Shown here: one piece after another, positions 1 through 5,996 of the stretch
Layout of the letters: every line of letters begins with the position of its first letter
Position numbering within the stretch: the stretch's first letter is position 1
Assembly (NCBI GenBank): GCA_021107345.1
Contig: JAIOSX010000259.1
Location: 1-6,168 of the forward strand
Direction: 5' to 3'
Length of the DNA stretch: 6,168 nt
DNA from: Candidatus Aegiribacteria sp.
GTDB taxonomy: Bacteria > Fermentibacterota > Fermentibacteria > Fermentibacterales > Fermentibacteraceae
The notes under the pieces: generated by a model
What the model was told of the DNA's origin: nothing
Databases searched by the model: none
Seen by the model: the letters and a program-made list of their open reading frames with translations, nothing else
Translations under genes and position numbers: made by a program

Positions 1-1
1 A

Positions 2-511
2 TCCGATTCGATGGAGTTCTTTGATAGTAAGGCCTCAGAACTTGATGAGGTGTCTTACCTTATGCCTGATCCAGAAGCATACATTACGGAAGTAATTGAT
101 ATGTATCCTGAAGGGAGTACGATTCTTGATGCAGGGTGCGGCAGCGGTGAACTGGTTCTGAGGCTTGCAAGGAGAGGTATGTCCATCATCGGTGTTGATC
201 AGTCAGCTGAGATGCTGTCACAGGCGGGGAAAAGAGTGTCATCCGAAGGGAACGACAGTAATGTTGAGCTTCGTCTTGGAAGCGCCGAGCATCTTCCCCT
301 TGCTGATTCTTCAGTTGACGGGATAATTACGCATATGCTTCTTCATCATCTCAGTGAGCCTTCCATGTTTTTCAGGGAGGCTTCAAGGGTTTGCAGGGAT
401 AATGGAAGGTGTACTGTTATAGAACTGTCGCTAAACGTATGCAGGGGGACCTGTGGCCGGGCCTTGACCGGAATGAAGTTAGAGTCTGGATGTCCTTTGC
501 AGGCTTCATAG
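2..511 (+). CDS. Class I SAM-dependent methyltransferase, 5' partial, out of frame at its C-terminus
   Basis: The frame is open from the left edge (Ser-Asp-Ser before the Met at 11), so the true start probably lies outside the window. A Rossmann SAM-binding core is clear: motif I ILDAGCGSGE (about residues 38-47 counted from the Met at 11), the acidic end of strand 2 in GVDQS, then GSAEHLPLADSSVDGI and a conserved HMLLHH segment. The substrate is not evident. Relatives beside ahcY are often fused to an N-terminal ArsR-type DNA-binding domain. The segment just before motif I (FFD...A..LDEV) resembles that group, but any ArsR part would be upstream and unseen. Homology ends at about VIELS (near 430). 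The remaining residues to the stop at 511 are an out-of-frame tail, because the expected C-terminus continues in another frame (433-591). The gene is either inactivated or carries a sequence error. The fold call is secure; the ArsR link is inference. Confidence 0.8.
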   Translation, partial: SDSMEFFDSKASELDEVSYLMPDPEAYITEVIDMYPEGSTILDAGCGSGELVLRLARRGMSIIGVDQSAEMLSQAGKRVSSEGNDSNVELRLGSAEHLPLADSSVDGIITHMLLHHLSEPSMFFREASRVCRDNGRCTVIELSLNVCRGTCGRALTGMKLESGCPLQAS

Positions 512-591
512 GAATAGAAGAGAACGTAATGAATGATGGAAGAGTGTTCATTCTTTCAGGTGTACTGGATGGGAGGAATTTTAATGGCTGA
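433..591 (+). pseudogene. Displaced C-terminal segment of the frameshifted methyltransferase
   Basis: Read in the frame of position 433, this stretch encodes KRMQGDLWPGLD followed by NEVRVWMSFAGF and a terminal strand containing GRVFILSG. This matches the usual end of ArsR-linked methyltransferases (GDxWxGF, then a helix with a W..xAGF pattern, then a final beta strand). It follows logically from VIELS at about 430 in the upstream frame, so one gene spans both pieces. The net shift equals loss of one base modulo three. The linker between the two parts also looks several residues shorter than in relatives as I recall them, so a somewhat larger deletion is possible. The stop at 589-591 overlaps the ahcY start by 8 bases, an ordinary coupled arrangement, which argues that the gene was intact recently. 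Confidence 0.7.
571..576 (+). promoter_or_regulatory. Ribosome binding site that sets the ahcY start
   Basis: GGGAGG lies 7 bases before the ATG at 584. It selects this ATG over in-frame ATGs upstream (533 and 536), which would add 17 residues unrelated to the family and which lie inside the methyltransferase tail. Confidence 0.75.
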
Positions 592-1993
592 TTACAAGGT
601 TGCTGATATGTCACTGGCAGATTTCGGTCGTCTGGAAATAGAAATAGCCGAAAAAGAGATGCCCGGACTGATGGCAGTAAGGGAAAAGTACGGTAAAAGC
701 AGACCCCTTGATGGATTAAGGGTTACTGGTTCGCTTCATATGACCGTGCAGACTGCGGTATTGATTGAAACTTTGGTCGAGCTTGGGGCAGATATAAGGT
801 GGGCAAGCTGCAATATCTTCTCCACTCAGGATCACGCTGCTGCAGCTATTGCCGGGATGGGCATACCTGTTTTTGCATGGAAAGGTGAGAATCTTGATGA
901 GTACTGGTGGTGCACCAGAAAGGCTCTGAGTTTCCCCGGAGGGAAGGGTCCCAATCTGATAGTCGATGACGGTGGTGATGCTACCCTTCTGGTTCACAGG
1001 GGATACCAGCTGGAGCAGGACTTTGCTGAATCAGATAAGCTTCCAGAAGTTGTTGATGGGTCGGAGGATGAAGTAGCACTTGCTAATAATCTCCATGAAG
1101 GGATTCGGGAGAATCCGAAATACTGGACTTCCATTGTCCCTGAGATTATCGGGGTTTCAGAGGAGACAACAACTGGTGTTCACAGGCTCTACAACATGTT
1201 GAAGGCGGGGGAACTGCTGTTTCCCGCATACAATGTTAACGACTCCGTTACCAAGAGCAAGTTCGATAATCTCTACGGATGCAGGGAATCACTTGCGGAC
1301 GGGATAAAACGCGCTACTGATGTTATGGTCGCCGGGAAGACCGTTCTCATTTGCGGATACGGAGATGTGGGCAAAGGCTGTGCACAGAGCATGAAGGGTT
1401 TCGGGGCAAGAGCCCTGATAACAGAGATAGATCCTATCTGTGCCCTGCAGGCGGCAATGGAGGGTTTTGAAGTTACTACTGTTGAGAATGCTTTATCGGA
1501 AGCTACCATATTCATAACCGCAACAGGCAACTACAACGTTTTAACCGCAGAGCATATGAGCAGAATGAAGGACCAGTCCATAGTGTGCAATATCGGTCAT
1601 TTCGATAACGAGATCGAAGTTGCTGGTCTGGAGGCTATGCCAGGTGTTACAAAAGAGGAGATCAAGCCCCAGGTACACAGGTTCCGTTTTAAGGACGGTC
1701 ATTCCATCTTCCTTCTTGCGGAGGGAAGACTGGTCAACCTTGGATGCGCAACCGGGCATCCAAGCTTCGTGATGTCCAGTTCCTTCACCAACCAGTGCCT
1801 GGCCCAGATAATTCTGGCCGATGAGAGACCTGGAATTGGTGTTTACATGCTTCCGAAGCTTCTTGATGAGGAAGTAGCCAGGCTGCATCTTGAGAAGCTG
1901 GGAGTTGAACTGACAAAACTGACTCCGAAGCAGGCAAGTTACATCGGTGTTGAAGTGGACGGTCCCTACAAACCGGAGCATTACAGGTATTGA
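584..1993 (+). CDS. ahcY: S-adenosylhomocysteine hydrolase (adenosylhomocysteinase)
   Basis: This cytosolic NAD-dependent enzyme reversibly splits S-adenosylhomocysteine into adenosine and homocysteine, relieving product inhibition of methyltransferases. The 469-residue protein is full length. The substrate domain includes the [14 protein letters not shown] block and DDGGD (Asp128/129). Catalytic residues equivalent to rat Glu156, Lys186, Asp190, Asn191 and Cys195 are Glu194, Lys224, Asp228, Asn229 and Cys233. The NAD-binding loop GYGDVGKG is at residues 258-265. The C-terminal KPEHYRY supplies the Lys463 and Tyr467 that reach into the neighbouring subunit's NAD site. Between Asp129 and Glu194 the spacing is about 40 residues longer than in the mammalian enzyme, marking the long form found in many bacteria and plants. 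It overlaps the preceding methyltransferase by 8 bases, so the two were probably co-transcribed. No terminator is visible after it. Confidence 0.97.
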   Translation: MADYKVADMSLADFGRLEIEIAEKEMPGLMAVREKYGKSRPLDGLRVTGSLHMTVQTAVLIETLVELGADIRWASCNIFSTQDHAAAAIAGMGIPVFAWKGENLDEYWWCTRKALSFPGGKGPNLIVDDGGDATLLVHRGYQLEQDFAESDKLPEVVDGSEDEVALANNLHEGIRENPKYWTSIVPEIIGVSEETTTGVHRLYNMLKAGELLFPAYNVNDSVTKSKFDNLYGCRESLADGIKRATDVMVAGKTVLICGYGDVGKGCAQSMKGFGARALITEIDPICALQAAMEGFEVTTVENALSEATIFITATGNYNVLTAEHMSRMKDQSIVCNIGHFDNEIEVAGLEAMPGVTKEEIKPQVHRFRFKDGHSIFLLAEGRLVNLGCATGHPSFVMSSSFTNQCLAQIILADERPGIGVYMLPKLLDEEVARLHLEKLGVELTKLTPKQASYIGVEVDGPYKPEHYRY

Positions 1994-2080
1994 TTCTTAT
2001 GAAAACCGATGTGGCGTGGGAGTATGTGGTATGTTTATATTCGTTGCCCATCGTGAAAGAATAACCGGCATCATTAATGA

Positions 2081-2084
2081 AAGG
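2081..2084 (+). promoter_or_regulatory. Ribosome binding site favouring the receiver-gene start at 2092
   Basis: AAGG sits 7 bases before the ATG at 2092. The other in-frame ATG, at 2077, has no purine-rich site in front of it and would add only MKGKT before the usual receiver N-terminus. The later start is therefore preferred. Confidence 0.5.
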
Positions 2085-2091
2085 TAAGACA

Positions 2092-2493
2092 ATGGCAGAC
2101 AAGATTAGAGTATTGCTGATTGACGACGATCCCGATTTCATTGAAGCCAACAGTATTGTCCTTGAAGCCAGCGGATTTGAGGTACTGACAGCATCAAGCG
2201 GTGCTGAAGGCTTCGATATGGTCAGGGAGAACAACCCAGATGTCGTAGTACTGGATGTTATGATGGAACAGACTGATGAAGGTTTCGCGGTGGCGAGAAG
2301 AATCCGTTCAAAGCTTAAAAGCGATGTTCCAATCATTATGCTTACATCGGTTGGACAGGTAACCGGCTACGATTTTAACCCGGATGATAATCCGGATTTC
2401 TTCCCGGTAGACGTTTTCCTTGAAAAGCCAGTGCCTCCCTCGATACTGGTAAACAAGGTACATGAGGTTCTGAAGAAGGGAGAGAATCAGTGA
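2092..2493 (+). CDS. Single-domain response regulator (receiver domain only), hydrogenase-linked
   Basis: The 133-residue protein is one CheY-like receiver with no output domain. Visible active-site residues are the acidic pocket Asp11-Asp12-Asp13, phospho-acceptor Asp55 in VVLDVMM, switch Thr85 in MLTSV, and Lys112 in FLEKPV. It should therefore be phosphorylated by a histidine kinase or a phosphorelay and act through protein contacts. The Thr85-Lys112 distance is 27 residues against 22 in CheY. The extra length is an acidic and aromatic stretch (YDFNPDDNPDFFPVD) on the face that usually binds partners. Its stop overlaps the GTG start of the NuoE-like gene (GTGA, 2490-2493), so it is translationally coupled to the hydrogenase genes. 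No kinase is in the window. A start at 2077 would add five residues. The domain call is certain; the role in hydrogenase control is inferred from position. Confidence 0.93.
   Translation: MADKIRVLLIDDDPDFIEANSIVLEASGFEVLTASSGAEGFDMVRENNPDVVVLDVMMEQTDEGFAVARRIRSKLKSDVPIIMLTSVGQVTGYDFNPDDNPDFFPVDVFLEKPVPPSILVNKVHEVLKKGENQ
2478..2482 (+). promoter_or_regulatory. Ribosome binding site supporting the GTG start of the NuoE-like gene
   Basis: GGGAG inside the end of the receiver gene lies 7 bases before GTG at 2490. No ATG sits close by in that frame, and the encoded N-terminus fits the family, so the non-ATG start is accepted. Confidence 0.65.
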
Positions 2494-2951
2494 GTCGCAA
2501 ACCAGAAGATATCGTTTCCGCTGCCGTTGTGAAGCACGGTTCCGGCAGAGAGGCAGTAATGGAGATTTTGATGGATGTTAACCGGGAACTTGGTTACATA
2601 CCGGAAGAAGCGATGAAGGCTGTTGCAAAGGCAGTGGATGTAAGCAATGCTGAAATTTACAGTGTGGTTTCGTTCTATTCGTTCTTTTCCACTGAGCCCC
2701 GGGGCAGGAATATTATCCGTCTCTGCAATACAATCAGCTGCGAAATGAATGGTTCCAGCGATATACTCGGCGCGATTGAGAAGGAATTATGTATCAAGAC
2801 AGGAGAGACAACCGCTGATGGCAGGATTACACTTGAAACCACCAGCTGCATCGGTCTGTGTGATCAGAGTCCTGCCATGCTGGTCAACGATACTCCCCAT
2901 ACCCGGCTTACACCGGAAGAAGCCTGCAAGATTCTTGCAGGTCTGGAATAG
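2490..2951 (+). CDS. hydC: NuoE-like [2Fe-2S] subunit of NAD-linked [FeFe] hydrogenase (HydC/HndA type)
   Basis: This 153-residue thioredoxin-like ferredoxin matches the 24-kDa NuoE subunit of complex I and the small subunit of NAD-coupled [FeFe] hydrogenases. The N-terminal helical part carries the family pattern: LMDVNRELGYIPEEA, then VSNAEIYSVVSFYSFF. The [2Fe-2S] ligands are Cys79 and Cys84 (C-x4-C) and Cys120 and Cys124 (C-x3-C, in SCIGLCDQSPA). It probably relays electrons near the flavin subunit in the cytosol. The length is typical. It begins with GTG, overlaps the receiver gene by 4 bases and ends 14 bases before the NuoF-like gene. HydC is the Thermotoga-style name and HndA the Desulfovibrio one. 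Complex I membership is unlikely because a hydrogenase subunit, not other Nuo genes, follows. Confidence 0.93.
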   Translation: MSRKPEDIVSAAVVKHGSGREAVMEILMDVNRELGYIPEEAMKAVAKAVDVSNAEIYSVVSFYSFFSTEPRGRNIIRLCNTISCEMNGSSDILGAIEKELCIKTGETTADGRITLETTSCIGLCDQSPAMLVNDTPHTRLTPEEACKILAGLE

Positions 2952-2956
2952 GGAGG
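2951..2956 (+). promoter_or_regulatory. Ribosome binding site of the NuoF-like gene
   Basis: GGGAGG begins on the last base of the preceding stop codon and lies 9 bases before the ATG at 2966. Two nearer ATGs (2958 and 2961) are in a frame that stops at once, so 2966 is the start. The same GGGAGGTATG string precedes the hydrogenase gene at 4135-4144. Confidence 0.7.
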
Positions 2957-2965
2957 TATGATGAA

Positions 2966-4147
2966 ATGAGTGAAAAGAGAATACTTACCGCCGATGAGCA
3001 GCCCGAAATCGGGGCAGCACTGAAAAAATCTCTTGAAATGACGAAAGCGGACGTAGTGTTTGAAGTGCGTGAATCAAATATGCGTGGGCGCGGTGGAGCC
3101 GGTTTCCCTACCGGAGTAAAGTGGAACCTTGCCGGTGCGGCTTCGGGAGACAACAAAATGGTTATCTGCAATGCAGATGAAGGAGAGCCTGGAACATTCA
3201 AGGACAGGCTTCTCCTTGAGAAGTACGTTTTAATTCTTCTGGAGGGTATGACCATTGGAGGATACGCGATAGGTTCCTCTTTGGGAATCATTTACCTCCG
3301 TGCAGAGTATCCTTACCTTGTTCCTGTGATAATGAAGGCAAGAGAAGAGCTTATTTCCAGGAACCTTCTGGGTGAAGGAATACTGGGTACGGATTTCAGC
3401 TTTGATATTGACATCAGAACGGGAGCCGGGGCATACGTCTGCGGCGAAGAAACTTCACTTATTGAAAGTCTTGAGGGTAAAAGGGGGGAACCCCGAAATA
3501 AGCCGCCTTTTCCTGTTAACTCCGGGTATCTTAACCGGCCCACCATTGTGAACAACGTAGAAACATTTGTATCGGTACCCCATATCATCCTTAACGGACC
3601 CGAATGGTACCAGGATCTTGGAATAGGCAACTGTACAGGCACCAAGCTGTTCAGTATTTCCGGCGATGTTGAGAATCCCGGCGTCTATGAATTCCAAATG
3701 GGCTCAACCATAGGAGAGCTTCTGAAAGCTGCCGGGGCAAAGGATGTTCAGGCGATTCAGGTAGGCGGTGCCAGCGGTACAACGATAAAAGCCGATGAAC
3801 TCGACAGAAAACTTTCCTTTGAGGATCTGCCTCCTGGAGGGTCCGTAATTGTTTTCAACAATTCCAGAAATATGATGGATGTTCTTGAGAATTTCCTCGA
3901 ATTCTTTGTACATGAATCCTGCGGCCAGTGTGCCACATGCCGCGAAGGAAATGTGAGACTCCTGGATACTGCTCGATCCATCAGGTGCGGAGAAATCACG
4001 AGCAGGGAAGAGCTGAAACCGTTCTTCATGCTTGCTGAAGTAATGAAACTCGGCAGCAAGTGCGGGCTGGGACAGACTTCACCTAACTGCTTTGTTGATA
4101 TCGTCACTAAATTCATAGACTTTCCGGACGGAAAGGGAGGTATGTAA
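2966..4147 (+). CDS. hydB: NuoF-like FMN- and NADH-binding subunit of [FeFe] hydrogenase (HydB/HndC type)
   Basis: This 393-residue cytosolic flavoprotein is expected to exchange electrons between NAD(H) and the iron-sulfur chain through FMN. The glycine-rich RGRGGAGFPTGVKW segment (about residues 41-54), NADEGEPGTFKDR, and GAGAYVCGEETSLIESLEG form the FMN/NADH site of the NuoF family. The SLBB-like region follows, and then the [4Fe-4S] site: Cys319, Cys322 and Cys325 in ESCGQCATCREG, plus Cys366 in SKCGLGQTSPN. The protein starts close to the NuoF core and ends shortly after the last Cys. It therefore lacks the N-terminal thioredoxin-like [2Fe-2S] domain and the C-terminal two-cluster ferredoxin domain of bifurcating HydB/HndC proteins. 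It resembles the minimal complex I NuoF in architecture. The hydrogenase gene begins on the next base after its stop. The subunit identity is very secure; whether it bifurcates is open. Confidence 0.95.
   Translation: MSEKRILTADEQPEIGAALKKSLEMTKADVVFEVRESNMRGRGGAGFPTGVKWNLAGAASGDNKMVICNADEGEPGTFKDRLLLEKYVLILLEGMTIGGYAIGSSLGIIYLRAEYPYLVPVIMKAREELISRNLLGEGILGTDFSFDIDIRTGAGAYVCGEETSLIESLEGKRGEPRNKPPFPVNSGYLNRPTIVNNVETFVSVPHIILNGPEWYQDLGIGNCTGTKLFSISGDVENPGVYEFQMGSTIGELLKAAGAKDVQAIQVGGASGTTIKADELDRKLSFEDLPPGGSVIVFNNSRNMMDVLENFLEFFVHESCGQCATCREGNVRLLDTARSIRCGEITSREELKPFFMLAEVMKLGSKCGLGQTSPNCFVDIVTKFIDFPDGKGGM
4135..4140 (+). promoter_or_regulatory. Ribosome binding site of the hydrogenase catalytic gene
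   Basis: GGGAGG within the last codons of the NuoF-like gene lies 7 bases before the ATG at 4148. With zero spacing between stop and start, translation of the two genes is likely coupled. Confidence 0.7.
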
Positions 4148-5923
4148 ATGCCTAATGTTTCCGTAACAATAAACGGTGTAGTTACCAGCGTAAGAGAAGG
4201 TGTTACAATACTTGATTCCTGTAAAACAGCAGGTGTTGAAATCCCAACCCTCTGTTACCATCCTGATCTTTCTCTCGCTGGAAATTGCAGAATGTGTCTC
4301 GTTGAGGTGGAAGGCTGGAAAACTCTCGCCATAGCCTGCGTCACGCCTGTAACACCGAACATGGTAATAAACACGCACAGCAAAAAGGTAAGGCATGCAA
4401 GAAGAACCGTTCTTAAACTTCTGCTTGCAGCTCACAACGTGAATTGCCCTGAGTGCGAAAGGAACAAGAACTGTGAGCTTCAGGAGCTTGCAGAGAAACA
4501 CAATATAACTTTCAACGAATACCAGACATCTCCGAAACCATCTTCAATGGAAGAGGTCAGCCCCGGTATTATGAGAGACAACAGCCGTTGCATAATGTGT
4601 ACACGATGTGTAAGAACATGCGAAGAGCTTCAGAGTGTTGCGGTTATCAAGCCCGTTGGAAGGTCTGCGAATATAAATATCTCAACCTTCATGGATCTGG
4701 GTCTTAACGATGTGCCCTGTACACAGTGTGGACAGTGCATAAACAGATGCCCCACAGGAGCTCTTTTCGAAACATCGGAAGTAAAGCAGGTATGGGAAGT
4801 CATCGAAGACCCTGAGAAATTCGTTGTAGTCCAAACTGCCCCTGCCATAAGGGTAGGGATTGCGGAAGCCCTGGGCTTGCCGACAGACAGAACCACAGGA
4901 AAAATGGTGGCTGCTATCCGCGGCCTTGGATTTGACAGGGTTCTGGATACTGATTTTACTGCTGACCTAACCATCATTGAAGAGGGACATGAGCTCATAA
5001 GCAGACTGAAGAAGGCACTTGTTGACGGAGATCCGGATACAGCTCTTCCCATGACAACAAGCTGCTCTCCTGGCTGGATCAAGTTCATCGAGCATAAGTA
5101 CCCTGAACTTCTTCCGAATGTTTCGACCTGCAAGAGCCCCCAGCAGATGTTCGGCGCTCTTTCCAAAACCTATCTTGCCAATAAGGAAGGCGTGGATCCC
5201 TCTAAAGTAATCTGCGTATCCATAATGCCCTGTACAGCAAAGAAGTATGAGAAGGATCGTCCTGAAATGAGGGATAGCGGTTACAAAGACGTGGATTACG
5301 TTCTTACCACGAGGGAACTGGCAAGAATGATACAGGAGGCGGGTATCGATTTTGATAATCTCCGTGATGAGAAGTACGATAGATGGATGGGCGATTCAAC
5401 GGGTGCGGCAGTAATCTTTGGTGCCACCGGCGGAGTGATGGAGGCAGCTCTTCGAACTGCGTACGAAATAGTTACCGGTCAAGAGATCCCGTTTGAAGGT
5501 TTGAACGTCACTGCTGTCAGGGGAATGGAAGGCATAAAGGATGCCGCCATAACAATGCCTGACAGGATGGCAGGCGGTTTCGAATTCCTGGCGGGAGTAA
5601 CTCTGAAAGTTGCCGTTGCTCACGGTCTCTCCAATGCCAGGAAACTCATGGATAAGGTCCGCGCAGGTGAAGTAGACTATCACTTCATCGAGATAATGGC
5701 CTGTCCCGGCGGATGCCTTGGAGGCGGTGGCCAGCCTATTCCGACAAACCCAACAGTCAGAAAGAAGAGAAGCGATGCAATTTACGAGGAGGATGCTATG
5801 CTTCATTACAGGAAGTCACATGCTAATCCCGAAGTACAGCTTCTTTATGCCGAGTTCCTGAAAGAGCCCCTGGGACACAAATCCCATGAACTTCTTCATA
5901 CGCACTATACAGAGAGGGAGTGA
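4148..5923 (+). CDS. hydA: [FeFe] hydrogenase catalytic subunit, NAD-linked type (HydA/HndD)
   Basis: This 591-residue enzyme interconverts protons and H2 at the H-cluster. Domains in order: an N-terminal plant-type [2Fe-2S] ferredoxin (Cys36, 47, 50, 64); a His-ligated [4Fe-4S] segment (His96, Cys100, 103, 109); a two-[4Fe-4S] ferredoxin (Cys148, 151, 154, 158 and Cys191, 194, 197, 201); then the H-domain. Its L1 motif is TTSCSPGW (Cys306, Ser307), L2 is MPCTAKKYE (Cys362) and L3 is EIMACPGGCLGGGGQP (Cys519, Cys523). Proton-path residues equivalent to Clostridium CpI Glu279, Glu282, Cys299 and Ser319 are Glu279, Glu282, Cys306 and Ser326. The small-subunit-like C-terminus ends in HELLHTHY. 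L1 has Ser where an ungapped alignment expects the second Cys. No signal peptide or extra C-terminal [2Fe-2S] domain is present, so it should be cytosolic. The HydEFG maturases are not in the window. Confidence 0.96.
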   Translation: MPNVSVTINGVVTSVREGVTILDSCKTAGVEIPTLCYHPDLSLAGNCRMCLVEVEGWKTLAIACVTPVTPNMVINTHSKKVRHARRTVLKLLLAAHNVNCPECERNKNCELQELAEKHNITFNEYQTSPKPSSMEEVSPGIMRDNSRCIMCTRCVRTCEELQSVAVIKPVGRSANINISTFMDLGLNDVPCTQCGQCINRCPTGALFETSEVKQVWEVIEDPEKFVVVQTAPAIRVGIAEALGLPTDRTTGKMVAAIRGLGFDRVLDTDFTADLTIIEEGHELISRLKKALVDGDPDTALPMTTSCSPGWIKFIEHKYPELLPNVSTCKSPQQMFGALSKTYLANKEGVDPSKVICVSIMPCTAKKYEKDRPEMRDSGYKDVDYVLTTRELARMIQEAGIDFDNLRDEKYDRWMGDSTGAAVIFGATGGVMEAALRTAYEIVTGQEIPFEGLNVTAVRGMEGIKDAAITMPDRMAGGFEFLAGVTLKVAVAHGLSNARKLMDKVRAGEVDYHFIEIMACPGGCLGGGGQPIPTNPTVRKKRSDAIYEEDAMLHYRKSHANPEVQLLYAEFLKEPLGHKSHELLHTHYTERE

Positions 5924-5940
5924 ATTCGGGTTAACGTATA

Positions 5941-5979
5941 AAAGTAGAGGGCGGTATCTGAACTACCGCCCTCTACTTT
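5941..5979. terminator. Hairpin terminator between convergent genes, probably bidirectional
   Basis: A perfect 16-bp inverted repeat (AAAGTAGAGGGCGGTA at 5941-5956 and its complement at 5964-5979) encloses a 7-base loop. It starts 17 bases after the hydrogenase stop and ends 17 bases before the recombinase stop. The stem's outer A/T pairs run into TTTATTT on the plus strand and TTTTAT on the minus strand, giving a U-rich tail in both directions. This fits Rho-independent termination of both convergent transcripts. Confidence 0.85.
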
Positions 5980-5996
5980 ATTTGCAAAAGCCTCTG

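Noticed and set aside
422..440. Programmed ribosomal frameshift in the methyltransferase
   Set aside because: There is no X-XXY-YYZ slippery site, stimulatory stem or internal Shine-Dalgarno arrangement at the junction, and the linker seems shortened, which fits a deletion or error better.
533..583. N-terminally extended ahcY starting at ATG 533
   Set aside because: The extra residues do not resemble the family, they lie within the methyltransferase tail, and the good ribosome binding site points to 584.
1541..1981. Long antisense open frames opposite ahcY, and similar ones opposite the hydrogenase genes
   Set aside because: They are shadows of strongly conserved genes, show no recognisable domains and have no supporting ribosome binding sites or context.
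2007..2053. Weak inverted repeat (CGATGTGGC and GCCCATCG) in the ahcY-receiver gap
   Set aside because: Eight pairs with a bulge and a roughly 30-base loop and no T-tract are too weak to call a terminator, operator or riboswitch.
1990..2076. Possible promoter between ahcY and the receiver gene (a TATATT at 2036-2041, a TTGCCC at 2044-2049)
   Set aside because: No pair of -35 and -10 boxes has a sensible spacing. The -10-like hexamer has no recognisable -35 about 17 bases upstream. The gap may well hold the operon promoter, but the sequence does not let me place it.
2958..2969. Tiny leader ORF (ATG ATG AAA TGA) before the NuoF-like start
   Set aside because: Three codons overlapping the real start look incidental and nothing suggests attenuation or a leader peptide role.
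3483..3494. GGGGGG-AA-CCCC mini-palindrome inside the NuoF-like gene
   Set aside because: It encodes part of the conserved stretch LEGKRGEPRNKPPFP and is explained by coding sequence; the stem is too short to matter.
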